Shown here piece after piece: positions 17,008 through 26,117 of a stretch of 50,849 nucleotides of DNA. The notes under the pieces were generated by a model. That model had not been told where the DNA came from. It worked only from the letters and a program-made list of their open reading frames with translations, and searched no databases. Location: NCBI GenBank assembly GCA_020072645.1, contig JAIQGK010000026.1, positions 1-50,849 of the forward strand. The letters are read 5' to 3'. Within the stretch, counting starts at the first letter, position 1, and the number at the start of each line of letters is the position of its first letter. Origin of the DNA: Terriglobia bacterium (GTDB taxonomy: Bacteria; Acidobacteriota; Terriglobia; Terriglobales; Acidobacteriaceae). The translations under genes were made by a program, and so were the position numbers.

Positions 17008-17500
17008 AATCCCGAGCGCCGCGAGGGAACCCTATCTGGTCATTGAGTCCCGAAGCCTAACTGTTTCTGCAATCCCGAAGCGTAGAGAGGGATCCCTACC
17101 CGCTTATTCAATCCCGAAGCCTTAGTGATGTTTTCACTGTCATTCTGAAGTTGGTAACGTTTCAAAAAGTTTCGAACTGTCGTCCTGAGCGGAGCGCCGC
17201 AAACTCGCTTCGGACGCTTCCATGGAGTGGCGCGGAGCCGAAGGATCCCGAGGATCTTTCCATCCTGAAATGCCGCATCAAGGCGTTCTCAGGAAGTCCG
17301 AAGTCTCGAGCGTAGCGACAGATCCCTATCAGAGCCGAGCGGATATTTCTACCTCACGCCACCGCCACTCCCTCTACTTATATAGTGTCGTTTGCGACAA
17401 CTTCCGGGACATATTTTTCAAAAAATATTTTCAGCCGCCAAGTGTGTCCCAAAGCGAAACAAGTGTCAGGGCACGGCTTCAGCCGTGCCGTATAGGTCGA
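17008..17500. repeat. Cluster of degenerate intergenic repeats and a palindrome
   Basis: At least four short units starting A(A/G)TCCCGA lie between 17008 and 17120, two carrying GAGGGA(A/T)CCCT. They are followed by CCTGAGCGGAGCGCCG and CCGAAGGATCCCGAGGATCT blocks of the widespread Acidobacteria type, which are related in reverse orientation to the 178-bp repeats near 9.8 and 10.7 kb. A GGGACAT unit sits at 17368-17432. A perfect hairpin GGCACGGCT/AGCCGTGCC with a TC loop lies at 17470-17489. No gene is present in this stretch. Confidence 0.7.
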
Positions 17501-17561
17501 TAATATCGTTGGCTTTAGCCACTGGTTGGAATTCCGTTCCTTATCAGCGTACATTTGCGGT

Positions 17562-17981
17562 GTGAAACGGTTCAGATCAGCGATCGCCTGTGCTGCTTTC
17601 TGCGTCATTACCGTCGCGCCACGCGCGGCAGAAAGGCAACCTGTTGTCGTTGTGCGTGGCCCCACTGTAGTGGCATTTTTTGAACCAGCCAATCCCGGGA
17701 AAGGGGAAAAAGACCCTGATGCTAACGAGGCATCGGCGGACTTCCAGTTCTATGCAAGAAATGTCCGGGAGCCGTTCAGGAAAGAGGGAATCGAATTTCA
17801 TGAACTGTACACGCGCTCTTTTCAATTGCGTGAGGGAAAGAAATTGACCACGTTCAGGCCCGTCAAAGCAGATGTTGGATATTACTTAGTCGCACCCGGC
17901 AAGAAGCCACGTATTGAGTATGGCGTCATGACCGACGCAGATCTCTTGCAAGTGGCGAACCAATATTTCGGTATTCATTAG
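17562..17981 (+). CDS. Small exported protein of unknown function
   Basis: About 139 residues from a GTG start. A signal peptide (FRSAIACAAFCVITVAPRAA) is followed by a compact alpha/beta domain. The segment order VVAFFEP, FHELYTRSFQL, VGYYLVAPGKKP, DADLLQVANQYF is compatible with a thioredoxin-like fold without a CxxC site. No family is recognised. The start is uncertain: a TTG 12 codons upstream is also in frame, and no strong ribosome site precedes either. The repeat cluster and a two-base-loop palindrome lie immediately upstream. It is convergent with the next gene. Confidence 0.6.
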   Translation: MKRFRSAIACAAFCVITVAPRAAERQPVVVVRGPTVVAFFEPANPGKGEKDPDANEASADFQFYARNVREPFRKEGIEFHELYTRSFQLREGKKLTTFRPVKADVGYYLVAPGKKPRIEYGVMTDADLLQVANQYFGIH

Positions 17982-18071
17982 AGATTTTGTTCGTCGTGGC
18001 GATCTGTGTGCTTCGGCCAATTTCAGCGTCGAGATATCAGAAAAGATTCGCGAAGATTCGCGGCTAAAATC

Positions 18072-18443
18072 CTACTCATCCCAAAACTTCCGCCACCAGC
18101 CTTTTTTCTCTTCGGGTGCTTCGTCCTCAAATACCGGCTCGTCGCTGAGGCCAAGAAATCCTCCGGCACGCGTGGACGCATGTTGCGCGGCAGGTCGCGG
18201 GGGAAGACTGCTTCGTAGCTGCTCCGTCGCGGCACGCTGCGCCACTGCGGCCCGCGCTCGGCGGAACGTGGCAATCCCCAAACTGTCTCCACCGCCCGCC
18301 GGCAGCACGGCAATTACAGCGCTTGGCCGGGCCAGCGCATAATCGATTGGCCCGCGAAGAAGCGTGTCAATTCTTGTTCCCTGCGCCAGCGTTGAACGAA
18401 GAATGGAAGTCGTTTTCTGGTCAAAAGCGATCCAGCGTGCCAT
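18072..18443 (-). CDS. Conserved hypothetical protein, cytoplasmic
   Basis: About 123 residues beginning MARWIAFDQKT. The first half is ordered (LRGPIDYALARPSAVIAVLPAG). The second half is Ala/Arg-rich, then acidic, and ends in a Trp-rich basic tail (EEKKGWWRKFWDE). There is no signal peptide. An in-frame ATG 18 codons upstream (18497) is possible, but GGATGG before the chosen ATG fits better. Function unknown. It is divergent from the Tat-exported protein gene. Confidence 0.6.
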   Translation of the reverse strand: MARWIAFDQKTTSILRSTLAQGTRIDTLLRGPIDYALARPSAVIAVLPAGGGDSLGIATFRRARAAVAQRAATEQLRSSLPPRPAAQHASTRAGGFLGLSDEPVFEDEAPEEKKGWWRKFWDE

Positions 18444-18630
18444 GGGCAAACCATCCGTGAATTTGAACTGAGACAAGCGGCTTTTAATTGGATGCAAGCT
18501 GCTCGCCCCGCGTTTGATGGCCTGTTTCCGCGCTATGTTTGAAGATCGCGTTTGGCGCGCGCTGTTTGACGATCAAGACGCGCTTCATTTACTCTCCCCG
18601 ATTGGAAACTTCTTAACCGGAGAACACGGG

Positions 18631-19113
18631 ATGTCCAAATTCCTGCTTGGCCGGCGCCAGTTTGCCCTTGGCGCGGCAGCGGCCGCCACTACTGCACTGA
18701 TTCCAAAGGGAAACGCGCTGACGATCGATGCGCTGGCCCAGGCCGCTGCAAGCCCGGCGGCCTCTTTTGATCCCCAGTCCCTTGAAGGCAAGACCCGGGC
18801 CGCTATGGCCAAGCTTTCCGCCTCCGCCCAGGCCGAAGTGGAGATGAAAGTGGCGTCGATCTTCCGCAAATATGGTGAGCGGCTGAGTGAAGAGCAGAAA
18901 GCCGACATCCGCCGCATCATGGCCGAATCGCAGGAAGGCCTGGAAAAAATGCGCGCCTTCAAACTGGAAAACAGCAACCAGCCTGCTGACGCGTTCCGCG
19001 CCTATCGGGCCGAAGCAAAGCCCGGCGCAGCAAAAGAGAAGTTAGGCGGAGCAAAAGAGAAGCCCCGGACGACGAAGCCTGCTCAATCCAAGTCCCGGAA
19101 AGAGACCAAATAA
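18631..19113 (+). CDS. Tat-exported hypothetical protein
   Basis: A 160-residue protein with a twin-arginine signal (GRRQFALGAAAAATTALIP). It is followed by a helical domain (LSASAQAEVEMKVASIFRKY, LSEEQKADIRRIM) and a Lys/Pro/Ala-rich tail containing two KEKLGG/KEKPR-like units. The helical part resembles domains found at the N-terminus of some amidase-associated proteins. GGAG upstream supports this ATG; longer in-frame starts would bury the Tat signal. The stop codon directly abuts the amidase start, so the two proteins are translationally coupled. It may be a periplasmic partner, but the amidase shows no signal peptide of its own. Confidence 0.7.
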   Translation: MSKFLLGRRQFALGAAAAATTALIPKGNALTIDALAQAAASPAASFDPQSLEGKTRAAMAKLSASAQAEVEMKVASIFRKYGERLSEEQKADIRRIMAESQEGLEKMRAFKLENSNQPADAFRAYRAEAKPGAAKEKLGGAKEKPRTTKPAQSKSRKETK

Positions 19114-20517
19114 ATGCTCAGCGAAGACATTCTCTTTCTCCCGGTCAATGAACTTTCAAAGCGCATTCAAGCGCGCAAGCTTTCCCCCGTTGAACTCACA
19201 GAAAGCTATCTGGATCGCAGCCGCTCGATCGGCAAAAAACTGAATGCGTATGCCACGCTCACGCCCGACTTGGCGTTGCAGCAGGCGCATGCGGCGGAAA
19301 AGGAAATCGCGGCAGGGAAGTATCGCGGCCCGCTCCACGGTATTCCTTACGCCGCCAAAGACCTGCTCGCGGTCAAAGGCTATCCCACTGGCTGGGGCGC
19401 GCGGCCATACTCTGACCAGCGCTTTGATTATGACGCCACAGTCATCAAAAAGCTGGAAGCTGCCGGCGCGGTGCTTCTGGGCAAGGCAGCTATGATCGAG
19501 CTGGCTGGCGGCATGGGATACCGTTTTGCCTCGGCGTCCGCCACCGGCGCGGCCAGAAATCCCTGGAACACCGATTACTGGACCTGCGGCTCTTCGAGCG
19601 GCTCTGCCGCCATCACCGGCGCAGGACTCGCGGCCTTTGCCATTGGCACTGAAACCTGGGGATCGATCATCTGTCCTTCCGGATTTTGTGGGCTCAGCGG
19701 CCTGCGTCCGACTTACGGACGCGTGAGCCGCAGCGGCGCCATGGCCCTCTCTTACACCATGGATAAAATCGGCCCCATTACGCGTAGCGCCGATGATTGC
19801 GACCTGGTTCTGAAAGTTATTTCCGGCCATGACGCCGAAGATCTGGGCTCACTGCCGGAGGCGGCCGCAAAGTATTCCGGCGCGCCTGAGGTAAAAGGCA
19901 AGCTGCGCGTGGGCTGGCTGGTGAACCAATGGAAAGAAATCAAGCCGGACGTGAACGGGCCCGTGATGGCCGCGCGGCAAGTTCTGGAAAAGAGCCCTTC
20001 CATCGAGCTAAGTAACACCACTCTTCCCGACGGTCCCTGGGAGACCGCCGCGGGACTTGTTGTTTCCGTGGAAGGCGCAACTGCATTTCGAACATTGATT
20101 CAATCGGGTCGCGTGGCTGAGCTGACTGATCCACTGGGGAAAATCGGCGGCTACATGAATGAAGAGATCAGCGCTTCAGACTTCATTCTGGCCCAGCGCA
20201 TCCGCGCCATTCTGCAGGTAAAGATAGATGAGATTTTCCAGCACGTTGACGTTCTGGCCACGGCCTCATTGCCCGTGACCGCCAGCAAACTCGACGCCAA
20301 CCTGGACGAGGCGTTAACCTTTGCCGATCCCATTGGCGGCATCGGCAATATCTGCGGTCTGCCCGCCATCAGCGTACCTTGCGGCTTCGGCCAGCACGGC
20401 TTGCCAGCGGGCATCCAGTTTATTGGCCGCGCCCTCGACGACGCAAAAATCGTTCAGGCGGCGCGCATTTTCCAGCGCCAGACAGATTGGCACCGCAAGC
20501 ACCCCAGCCTTAGCTAA
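19114..20517 (+). CDS. Amidase-signature-family enzyme
   Basis: A 467-residue amidase-signature hydrolase (GatA/aryl-acylamidase superfamily). The Ser-cisSer-Lys triad is visible: Lys82 in AAKDLLAVKG, cis-Ser161 in CGSSSGSAA, and nucleophile Ser184 in GTETWGSI. Trp183 replaces the usual Gly before GS, and the Arg after the motif is missing. Both changes argue against GatA of the Glu-tRNA amidotransferase and for a catabolic amidase. No gatB or gatC is nearby. Length fits the family. It starts on the base after the stop of the Tat-exported protein gene. Substrate unknown. Confidence 0.88.
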   Translation: MLSEDILFLPVNELSKRIQARKLSPVELTESYLDRSRSIGKKLNAYATLTPDLALQQAHAAEKEIAAGKYRGPLHGIPYAAKDLLAVKGYPTGWGARPYSDQRFDYDATVIKKLEAAGAVLLGKAAMIELAGGMGYRFASASATGAARNPWNTDYWTCGSSSGSAAITGAGLAAFAIGTETWGSIICPSGFCGLSGLRPTYGRVSRSGAMALSYTMDKIGPITRSADDCDLVLKVISGHDAEDLGSLPEAAAKYSGAPEVKGKLRVGWLVNQWKEIKPDVNGPVMAARQVLEKSPSIELSNTTLPDGPWETAAGLVVSVEGATAFRTLIQSGRVAELTDPLGKIGGYMNEEISASDFILAQRIRAILQVKIDEIFQHVDVLATASLPVTASKLDANLDEALTFADPIGGIGNICGLPAISVPCGFGQHGLPAGIQFIGRALDDAKIVQAARIFQRQTDWHRKHPSLS

Positions 20518-20639
20518 CTGCCAGTGGGATCAATATGATCAGGGTATTTCACTGAGTGCGTTTCCAGCGCGCACTGTGCAATACTAAATGGGTTGCCGCG
20601 TAGCCTCGAGTGCTGGGGGCGTGCATCCAATGATCCAGA

Positions 20640-23156
20640 ATGTCCGCTGATTTTTTGACCGGAACACGGTTTAATCCGGAACCGCTGCGTGAATCCATCC
20701 TGCGGCACATTCATTACGCGCTCGCTCGCCCCGGAGGGAGTCTTGTTCCGCGCGAGCTTTTCAAGCCTCTCTCGCTGACCATCCGCGATTACCTGATCGA
20801 TGGTCTGCTCAAGACCGAGCGACGCTATCGTGAAGGGAAGGTCAAGCGCCTTGGCTATCTCTCCATGGAATTTCTGATGGGGCGCTGGCTCAGTGACAAT
20901 CTGTGCAATCTTGGCCTGGGCGAGCAGTGCCGTTCCGTGCTGGCGGAATTTGGCGTGAAGCTGGAAGACGTTCTGGAAGTGGAGCCCGATGCTGGCCTTG
21001 GAAATGGCGGTCTGGGCCGTTTGGCCGCGTGCTTTCTGGAGTCGCTGGCCACCATGGGCATGCCAGGCTTTGGTTACGGTATCGACTACGAGTACGGCAT
21101 GTTCAAGCAGGAGATTGTTGGCGGCTTCCAGCGGGAAAAGCCGGACCAGTGGAAGTCTGAGGGCACGCCGTTTTACATTGAGCGTCCTCAGGATTTCTGC
21201 ACCGTGCCCATGTATGGACGGCTGCAGTCTTCGCGTGATTCGCACGGCAACCGGCGGCAGAGCTGGGTCGATAGCAAAATTGTCGTCGGCGTGCCCAATG
21301 ATCTGCCGGTGGCCGGCTACGGTGGCGACACCGTAAACTTCCTGCGCCTGTTTACGGCGCGCGCGTCAGAAGATTTTGATATTGAAATTTTCAATCGCGG
21401 CGACTACATTCGCGCCGTTGAGCAGAAGATTGCCTCGGAAAATATTTCGCGCGTTCTCTATCCCTCTGATTCTGTGCTCTCCGGCAAAGAGCTGCGGCTG
21501 AATCAGGAATATTTTCTGGTGGCATGCGCGCTACGCGACATCCTGCGCAATTACATGTCCACCCACGCGAGCTTTGACGATCTACCTTCCAAGGTCGCCA
21601 TCCAGATGAATGATACGCATCCCAGCCTGTGCGTGGCTGAGCTGATGCGCTTTCTGGTGGATGAGAACTTGCTCGATTGGGACCATGCCTGGGAGCTTAC
21701 CGTGGCCACGCTTGGCTACACCAACCACACGCTGCTGCCTGAAGCGCTGGAAAAATGGCCTGTCTCGCTGATTGAGCGCGTGCTGCCCCGGCACACGGAA
21801 ATTATCTTTGGCATCAACCATCAGTTCCTGCGTACCGTCGCGCGCAGTTGGCCGGGGGACATTGACCGGCAACGCCGCATGTCGATCATTGAAGAAGGTC
21901 CGGAAAAGCAGGTGCGCATGGCCAATCTGGCGATCGTCGGAAGCCATGCGATTAACGGCGTTTCACGGTTGCATAGTGACCTGATCAAGAGCGCGCTGGT
22001 GCCGGACTTTGCCCAGCTCTGGCCGGAACGTTTTAGCAACAAGACCAACGGAGTTGCACCGAGGCGTTGGTTATTGAAAGCGAATCCGGGCCTTTCAGCG
22101 CTGCTTACCCGCACAGTGGGCGAAGAATGGATCACAGACCTGGAGCGCGTGCGCGCGATTGAAAAAGGCGCAGGCGATCCCGCGTTCCGCGAGGAATTCC
22201 GCGCCATCAAACGTCGCAATAAAGAAAAGCTGGCGCGCGAAGTGTTTAACACCACGGCCGTTGCCATCGATCCGCAATCGATGTTTGATGTCCACGTGAA
22301 GCGCATTCATGAATACAAGCGCCAGCTCTTGAACGTGATGCGCGTGATTCATGAATACCTGAGCGTGGTGGAAGATGGCGTGGAACCGCAGATGCAGCGT
22401 AGCTATATTTTTGCCGGCAAGGCCGCTCCGGGATATTGGGCAGCGAAGCAGATCATCAAGCTCATCAACAACGTTGCCCAGGTGGTGAACTCTGATCCGC
22501 GGGTAAAAGACCGCATCAAGGTTGTGTTTGTTCCCGACTATCGCGTCTCGCTGGCGGAAATCATCATGCCTGCCGCTGATCTCAGCCAGCAGATCTCCAC
22601 GGCGGGAATGGAAGCTTCCGGGACCGGCAACATGAAGCTGGCCATGAACGGCGCTCTTACGCTGGGCACGCTTGACGGAGCAAATATAGAAATCATGCAA
22701 GCCGTGGGTGAGGCCAATATTTATACCTTTGGCCTAACGCGTGAAGACGTGAGCTGGTACCAGGAATCGCGCAGCTACAATCCGCGCGAGATCTATCAAA
22801 AAGACGCCACGGTGCGACGAGTGGTGGATTGCCTGGCTTCAAACCTCCTTTGCCCAGACGAGCCCGGCCTGTTCCGCTGGATCGTGGATGAATTGCTGGA
22901 TCGCGGCGACCGCTATTTTCATCTGGCCGATTTGTCTTCTTACATTGAAGCCAGTCATCGCGCGGAAAAAGATTATCGCGAACCCGACGTGTGGACCGCC
23001 AAATCCATCCTAAATGTGGCGCGCACCGGCTTCTTTTCCAGTGACCGAACCATCGCCGAATATGCCCGTGACATATGGAACATCAAACCCGCAGCCGCTG
23101 TCGCCGAGCGCGAATCCGATGCTAAAGAGCCAGTGAGGGCTGAAGTTTCACGGTAA
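20640..23156 (+). CDS. glgP: Glycogen/starch phosphorylase
   Basis: An 838-residue alpha-glucan phosphorylase that releases glucose-1-phosphate from glycogen using pyridoxal phosphate. Recognisable blocks are LGNGGLGRLAACFLESLATM, GYGIDYEYGMFKQ, the VHVKRIHEYKRQLLN block, and the cofactor segment EASGTGNMKLAMNGALTLG, in which Lys666 should hold PLP. Length matches bacterial GlgP and MalP. No ribosome site is obvious before the ATG. A weak hairpin follows the stop but lacks a T-run. It stands alone, with no glgA, glgB or glgC neighbours. Confidence 0.95.
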   Translation: MSADFLTGTRFNPEPLRESILRHIHYALARPGGSLVPRELFKPLSLTIRDYLIDGLLKTERRYREGKVKRLGYLSMEFLMGRWLSDNLCNLGLGEQCRSVLAEFGVKLEDVLEVEPDAGLGNGGLGRLAACFLESLATMGMPGFGYGIDYEYGMFKQEIVGGFQREKPDQWKSEGTPFYIERPQDFCTVPMYGRLQSSRDSHGNRRQSWVDSKIVVGVPNDLPVAGYGGDTVNFLRLFTARASEDFDIEIFNRGDYIRAVEQKIASENISRVLYPSDSVLSGKELRLNQEYFLVACALRDILRNYMSTHASFDDLPSKVAIQMNDTHPSLCVAELMRFLVDENLLDWDHAWELTVATLGYTNHTLLPEALEKWPVSLIERVLPRHTEIIFGINHQFLRTVARSWPGDIDRQRRMSIIEEGPEKQVRMANLAIVGSHAINGVSRLHSDLIKSALVPDFAQLWPERFSNKTNGVAPRRWLLKANPGLSALLTRTVGEEWITDLERVRAIEKGAGDPAFREEFRAIKRRNKEKLAREVFNTTAVAIDPQSMFDVHVKRIHEYKRQLLNVMRVIHEYLSVVEDGVEPQMQRSYIFAGKAAPGYWAAKQIIKLINNVAQVVNSDPRVKDRIKVVFVPDYRVSLAEIIMPAADLSQQISTAGMEASGTGNMKLAMNGALTLGTLDGANIEIMQAVGEANIYTFGLTREDVSWYQESRSYNPREIYQKDATVRRVVDCLASNLLCPDEPGLFRWIVDELLDRGDRYFHLADLSSYIEASHRAEKDYREPDVWTAKSILNVARTGFFSSDRTIAEYARDIWNIKPAAAVAERESDAKEPVRAEVSR

Positions 23157-23355
23157 AAACGGCCCCCATAAGCCAAAATGGGGCATGAGTTCGGCTTGTG
23201 AAAGAGGGTTCTTTTCCACGTATTCCACAGCCCTAGGTCATTTTTTAACACGTTTTTAACATTTGGCGCGTCCTGGCGCGAGTGTAATAGAGACAGGTAA
23301 AAACAGCGTCTTTCGCAGCGTACTCCGCAGCGAATCCCCAGCCCAGGAGAAAATA

Positions 23356-23574
23356 ATGCGAATCGTCCAATCGCCCTACCAGGCCCGAATTGTTCCCCAG
23401 AGCGCAGGCGCGCCCAACCTATGGCGCTGCGTGATTGAGCAGGAAGACTCACGTGAAGTGGTGGTGCTGCATGAAACGGCCCGCAAAGAAGACGCGCGAT
23501 GCATGGCCCTGCTGGAACTGGCGCGACTGGAACCCACCGGCACGGCCTCGCGATGGTCGCCCGGGAGCGAGTAA
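23356..23574 (+). CDS. Small conserved hypothetical protein (72 aa)
   Basis: A 72-residue cytoplasmic protein. It appears beta-rich and amphipathic (LWRCVIEQEDSREVVVLHE) followed by a helix with two Cys in the whole protein. Function unknown. GGAG six bases before the ATG supports the start, in preference to an upstream frame extension. It sits alone between glgP and the DUF2252 gene on the same strand. Confidence 0.6.
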   Translation: MRIVQSPYQARIVPQSAGAPNLWRCVIEQEDSREVVVLHETARKEDARCMALLELARLEPTGTASRWSPGSE

Positions 23575-23700
23575 CGGTTTGCCACATATGCAGCGCGATC
23601 CTCATTCCATCCTTGACCTCCACTTGTGCATTCTCTAGGCTTGCTTCTCTAGACTTATTCAATGAAGAGCGGCAAGCAAGACCGGAATGCAGGAGTGGCG

Positions 23701-25002
23701 ATGCGCGCGCACTTGGGCCGCTCCGCCCTGGCAAAACTGGCGCCGCGCAAATTTGATCCTATCGATGTGCTGCGGCAGAGCGCGAAAAACCGCATCGCCG
23801 CGCTGCTGCCCATCAAATTCAAGCTGATGAGTCAGTCGCCGTTCGTTTTCTTCCGCGGCTCGGTTGAAATCATGGCTGCCGATCTGGGCGAGGCGCGGCA
23901 CACAAAGATTGAAGTCCAGATGTGCGGGGATGCGCACGTAAAGAATTTTGGCTTCTTTGCCACGCCCGACGAGCATATAGCGCTGGACATCAATGACTTT
24001 GACGAAACCCAGCGCGGCCCATGGGAATGGGACGTAAAGCGAATGGCCACCAGCATTATTCTCGCTGGGCGCGTCGCCGGCCATACTGATTCCCGCTGCA
24101 AGGACGCCACGCGCGTGTTTATCGGCGAATATTGCGCATGGATCAGGCGATTCGCCACCATGCCCGCGATTGCGGTTGCGCGCCATCGCGCGCTGCGCAA
24201 CATGCGTGATCCTGTGATGGCCGCCGCGCTGAAAAAGGCGGAACGCGCCAGCCCGCTTGACAGTCTAAGAACATTGACGCGCAAAGACCGTCGCGGCGGT
24301 CGCAGCTTCATCTCCCAGCGCGACTCCATCTGGGATGTGGAGGGCGCCGAAGCAAAAGCCGTGCTGCGCGCGCTCACGGACTATCGCCACACGCTGGCCC
24401 CTGACCGCCAAATGTTGTTCGACTGCTACGCGCCGGTTGATGTGGGATTCAAAGTCGTTGGCACCGGCAGCGTGGGAACGCGCGATTACATTGTGTTGCT
24501 GCTGGGCCGGCATGGTGGTGAAACCGATCCGTTATTTTTGCAGATCAAAGAAGAACCGCCATCCGCATACGCCGGCTACTATAAGGACCGCTTCACGCCA
24601 CCGCATCAGGGCGAACGCGTGGTCCGCGGCCAGCGCGCGCTCCAGGTTTTTTCTGACTTGCTGCTGGGCTGGTGCTCCATTGCCGGACGTGACTATCTGG
24701 TGCGCCAGATGAACGACCACAAGAGTTCCATCGCACCGGAGGAGTTGAAAGGCAACCGCCTGCTGGAATATGGCAAAGTCTGCGCGGAGCTTCTGGCCAA
24801 GGGGCATGCGCGCTCTGGAGATCCGGCACTGCTGGCGGATTATCTGGGCCGTCCGGGCAAGGCGGAGAAGGGACTACTGCAATATTCCGTGGCGTATGCG
24901 GACCAAGTGGAGAAGGATTACCAGGCTTTTATTAAGGCCCTGAAGCGTGGGTTGCTCAAGGACGCCATGAAGATTGCGGACCATCGGAGTTTTGCCGGCT
25001 GA
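23701..25002 (+). CDS. DUF2252 family protein (kinase-like fold)
   Basis: About 433 residues of the DUF2252 family. The hallmarks are SPFVFFRGS, the CGDAHVKNFGFF loop, DINDFDET and the WEWDVKRMATS segment. The family has been placed in the protein-kinase-like clan, where GDAHVKN would correspond to a catalytic loop and NDFDE to a metal-binding loop; activity has not been established to my knowledge. The chosen ATG has GGAG about five bases upstream. An ATG 13 codons earlier (23662) is in frame but lacks a ribosome site. No functional neighbours are evident. Confidence 0.85.
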   Translation: MRAHLGRSALAKLAPRKFDPIDVLRQSAKNRIAALLPIKFKLMSQSPFVFFRGSVEIMAADLGEARHTKIEVQMCGDAHVKNFGFFATPDEHIALDINDFDETQRGPWEWDVKRMATSIILAGRVAGHTDSRCKDATRVFIGEYCAWIRRFATMPAIAVARHRALRNMRDPVMAAALKKAERASPLDSLRTLTRKDRRGGRSFISQRDSIWDVEGAEAKAVLRALTDYRHTLAPDRQMLFDCYAPVDVGFKVVGTGSVGTRDYIVLLLGRHGGETDPLFLQIKEEPPSAYAGYYKDRFTPPHQGERVVRGQRALQVFSDLLLGWCSIAGRDYLVRQMNDHKSSIAPEELKGNRLLEYGKVCAELLAKGHARSGDPALLADYLGRPGKAEKGLLQYSVAYADQVEKDYQAFIKALKRGLLKDAMKIADHRSFAG

Positions 25003-25115
25003 AAATCGATTGTCGCGGGCCGATAATCAATTGTTCCCAGCCGACAATCAATGTTCGCGCTTAAGACCAATTCCGGCTCAATCGCAGATCATTCCGAGCT
25101 TAAAAATTTGCAGAT

Positions 25116-25148
25116 AAAAAATGGGCCCGGAGTAGGGCCCGCTTTTCT
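25116..25148. terminator. Bidirectional terminator candidate
   Basis: GGGCCC/GGGCCC with a six-base loop, flanked by an A-tract on the left and GCTTTT on the right. It can terminate either strand and follows the DUF2252 gene by about 120 bases. A second hairpin, GAGAAAAG/CTTTTCTC, lies just beyond, near 25160-25185. The rest of the 25003-25406 gap holds only a short imperfect tandem (GCCGATAATCAATTGTT and GCCGACAATCAATGTT near 25020-25055). Confidence 0.55.
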
Positions 25149-25406
25149 CCAAGAAGAGAGAAAAGACAGGTTCGACTTTTCTCCTTCGTGAAGCGCCTAG
25201 TGTTCTTCTACGCCCGCCACTTTAACGCCAGATGAAAGTCACATGAAGCCTCTGTGAATCCGCAGGCGGCCATTTAAAACCTGAGATCCATTGGCGTGAA
25301 TTTTAAGCTTCGCTCAATCGTGAGCTGCAACTCCCGGCAAAAGCCCTTGTGTTACACTGATATTGCTTCCTGTGATGTCCCTCATCTGATCGAGTTTCCA
25401 CAGCAA

Positions 25407-25483
<77 letters not shown>

Positions 25484-25586
25484 TATTTTCATGCCATGTA
25501 TCGTTCTCGCATCTGCACAAGCGGACAAAAGATTGCCCGAACAGCTTGCTCCAGGGAACCTGTAAAGTCGGCGCCTGTCACCGGGA

Positions 25587-26117
25587 TTAGTGGAGGCGCT
25601 CCAGAGTGGAAAGGGCTTTCTCTTTATCTCCGGGGCTGAGTATGCCGGCTTTTGACCACGCGACTTTCCATGCGCGGTCAGCAACAATCGTAGTAGGCGT
25701 GGCAAACAAATCAAGCCTGGCGGCCACGTCGGCGGGTACGGCCATGATCAATTCCTGGTTCGAAGAAGCCGGACTGTTTTTCGGGAATTCAGCGGCGGAA
25801 GGAGCAAGGATCATGGAGTCGCAACCGTAGGCCCGCAGGGCGGCATCAAAATCTTGCCATGTCTCCTGGTCTTTCGCGCACCACGGACAGTGAATGCTCG
25901 TATAACGGATGGTATGGCACCCGTACCCGCTGTCTACCACGGGAATTCCGTCGGGGCTTATTCCGGAGACGGGACCAACTGTGGAGCCGGGAGCGGAAGC
26001 CATGTGGCGTTCATATTGGAAGCGAAGCCAATAATGAGCACCCATTGCCAGCATGTTCAGCGCCAGCGCCAGAATTATCAGCCGCCTGAACCATCGGTTG
26101 GTTCGGTCCATATTCAT
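25587..26117 (-). CDS. Membrane-anchored thioredoxin-fold protein with CPWC
   Basis: A 176-residue protein. An N-terminal anchor (FRRLIILALALNMLAMGAHY) is followed by an extracytoplasmic domain. The CxxC is CPWC, in a TSIHCPWCAKDQ context, followed by ATPTTIVAD, in which the Pro-Thr-Thr segment fits the cis-Pro loop (TPT). This is the layout of a thiol-disulfide oxidoreductase. Its ATG overlaps the TGA of the preceding gene (ATGA), so the two are translationally coupled; longer in-frame starts are not needed. It is the last gene of the cassette operon. Likely task, by inference: forming or rearranging disulfides in the cysteine-rich peptide encoded two genes upstream. Confidence 0.72.
   Translation of the reverse strand: MNMDRTNRWFRRLIILALALNMLAMGAHYWLRFQYERHMASAPGSTVGPVSGISPDGIPVVDSGYGCHTIRYTSIHCPWCAKDQETWQDFDAALRAYGCDSMILAPSAAEFPKNSPASSNQELIMAVPADVAARLDLFATPTTIVADRAWKVAWSKAGILSPGDKEKALSTLERLH

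Noticed and set aside
23160-23200. Terminator after glgP
   Set aside because: The CCCCAT/ATGGGG stem is short and not followed by a T-run.
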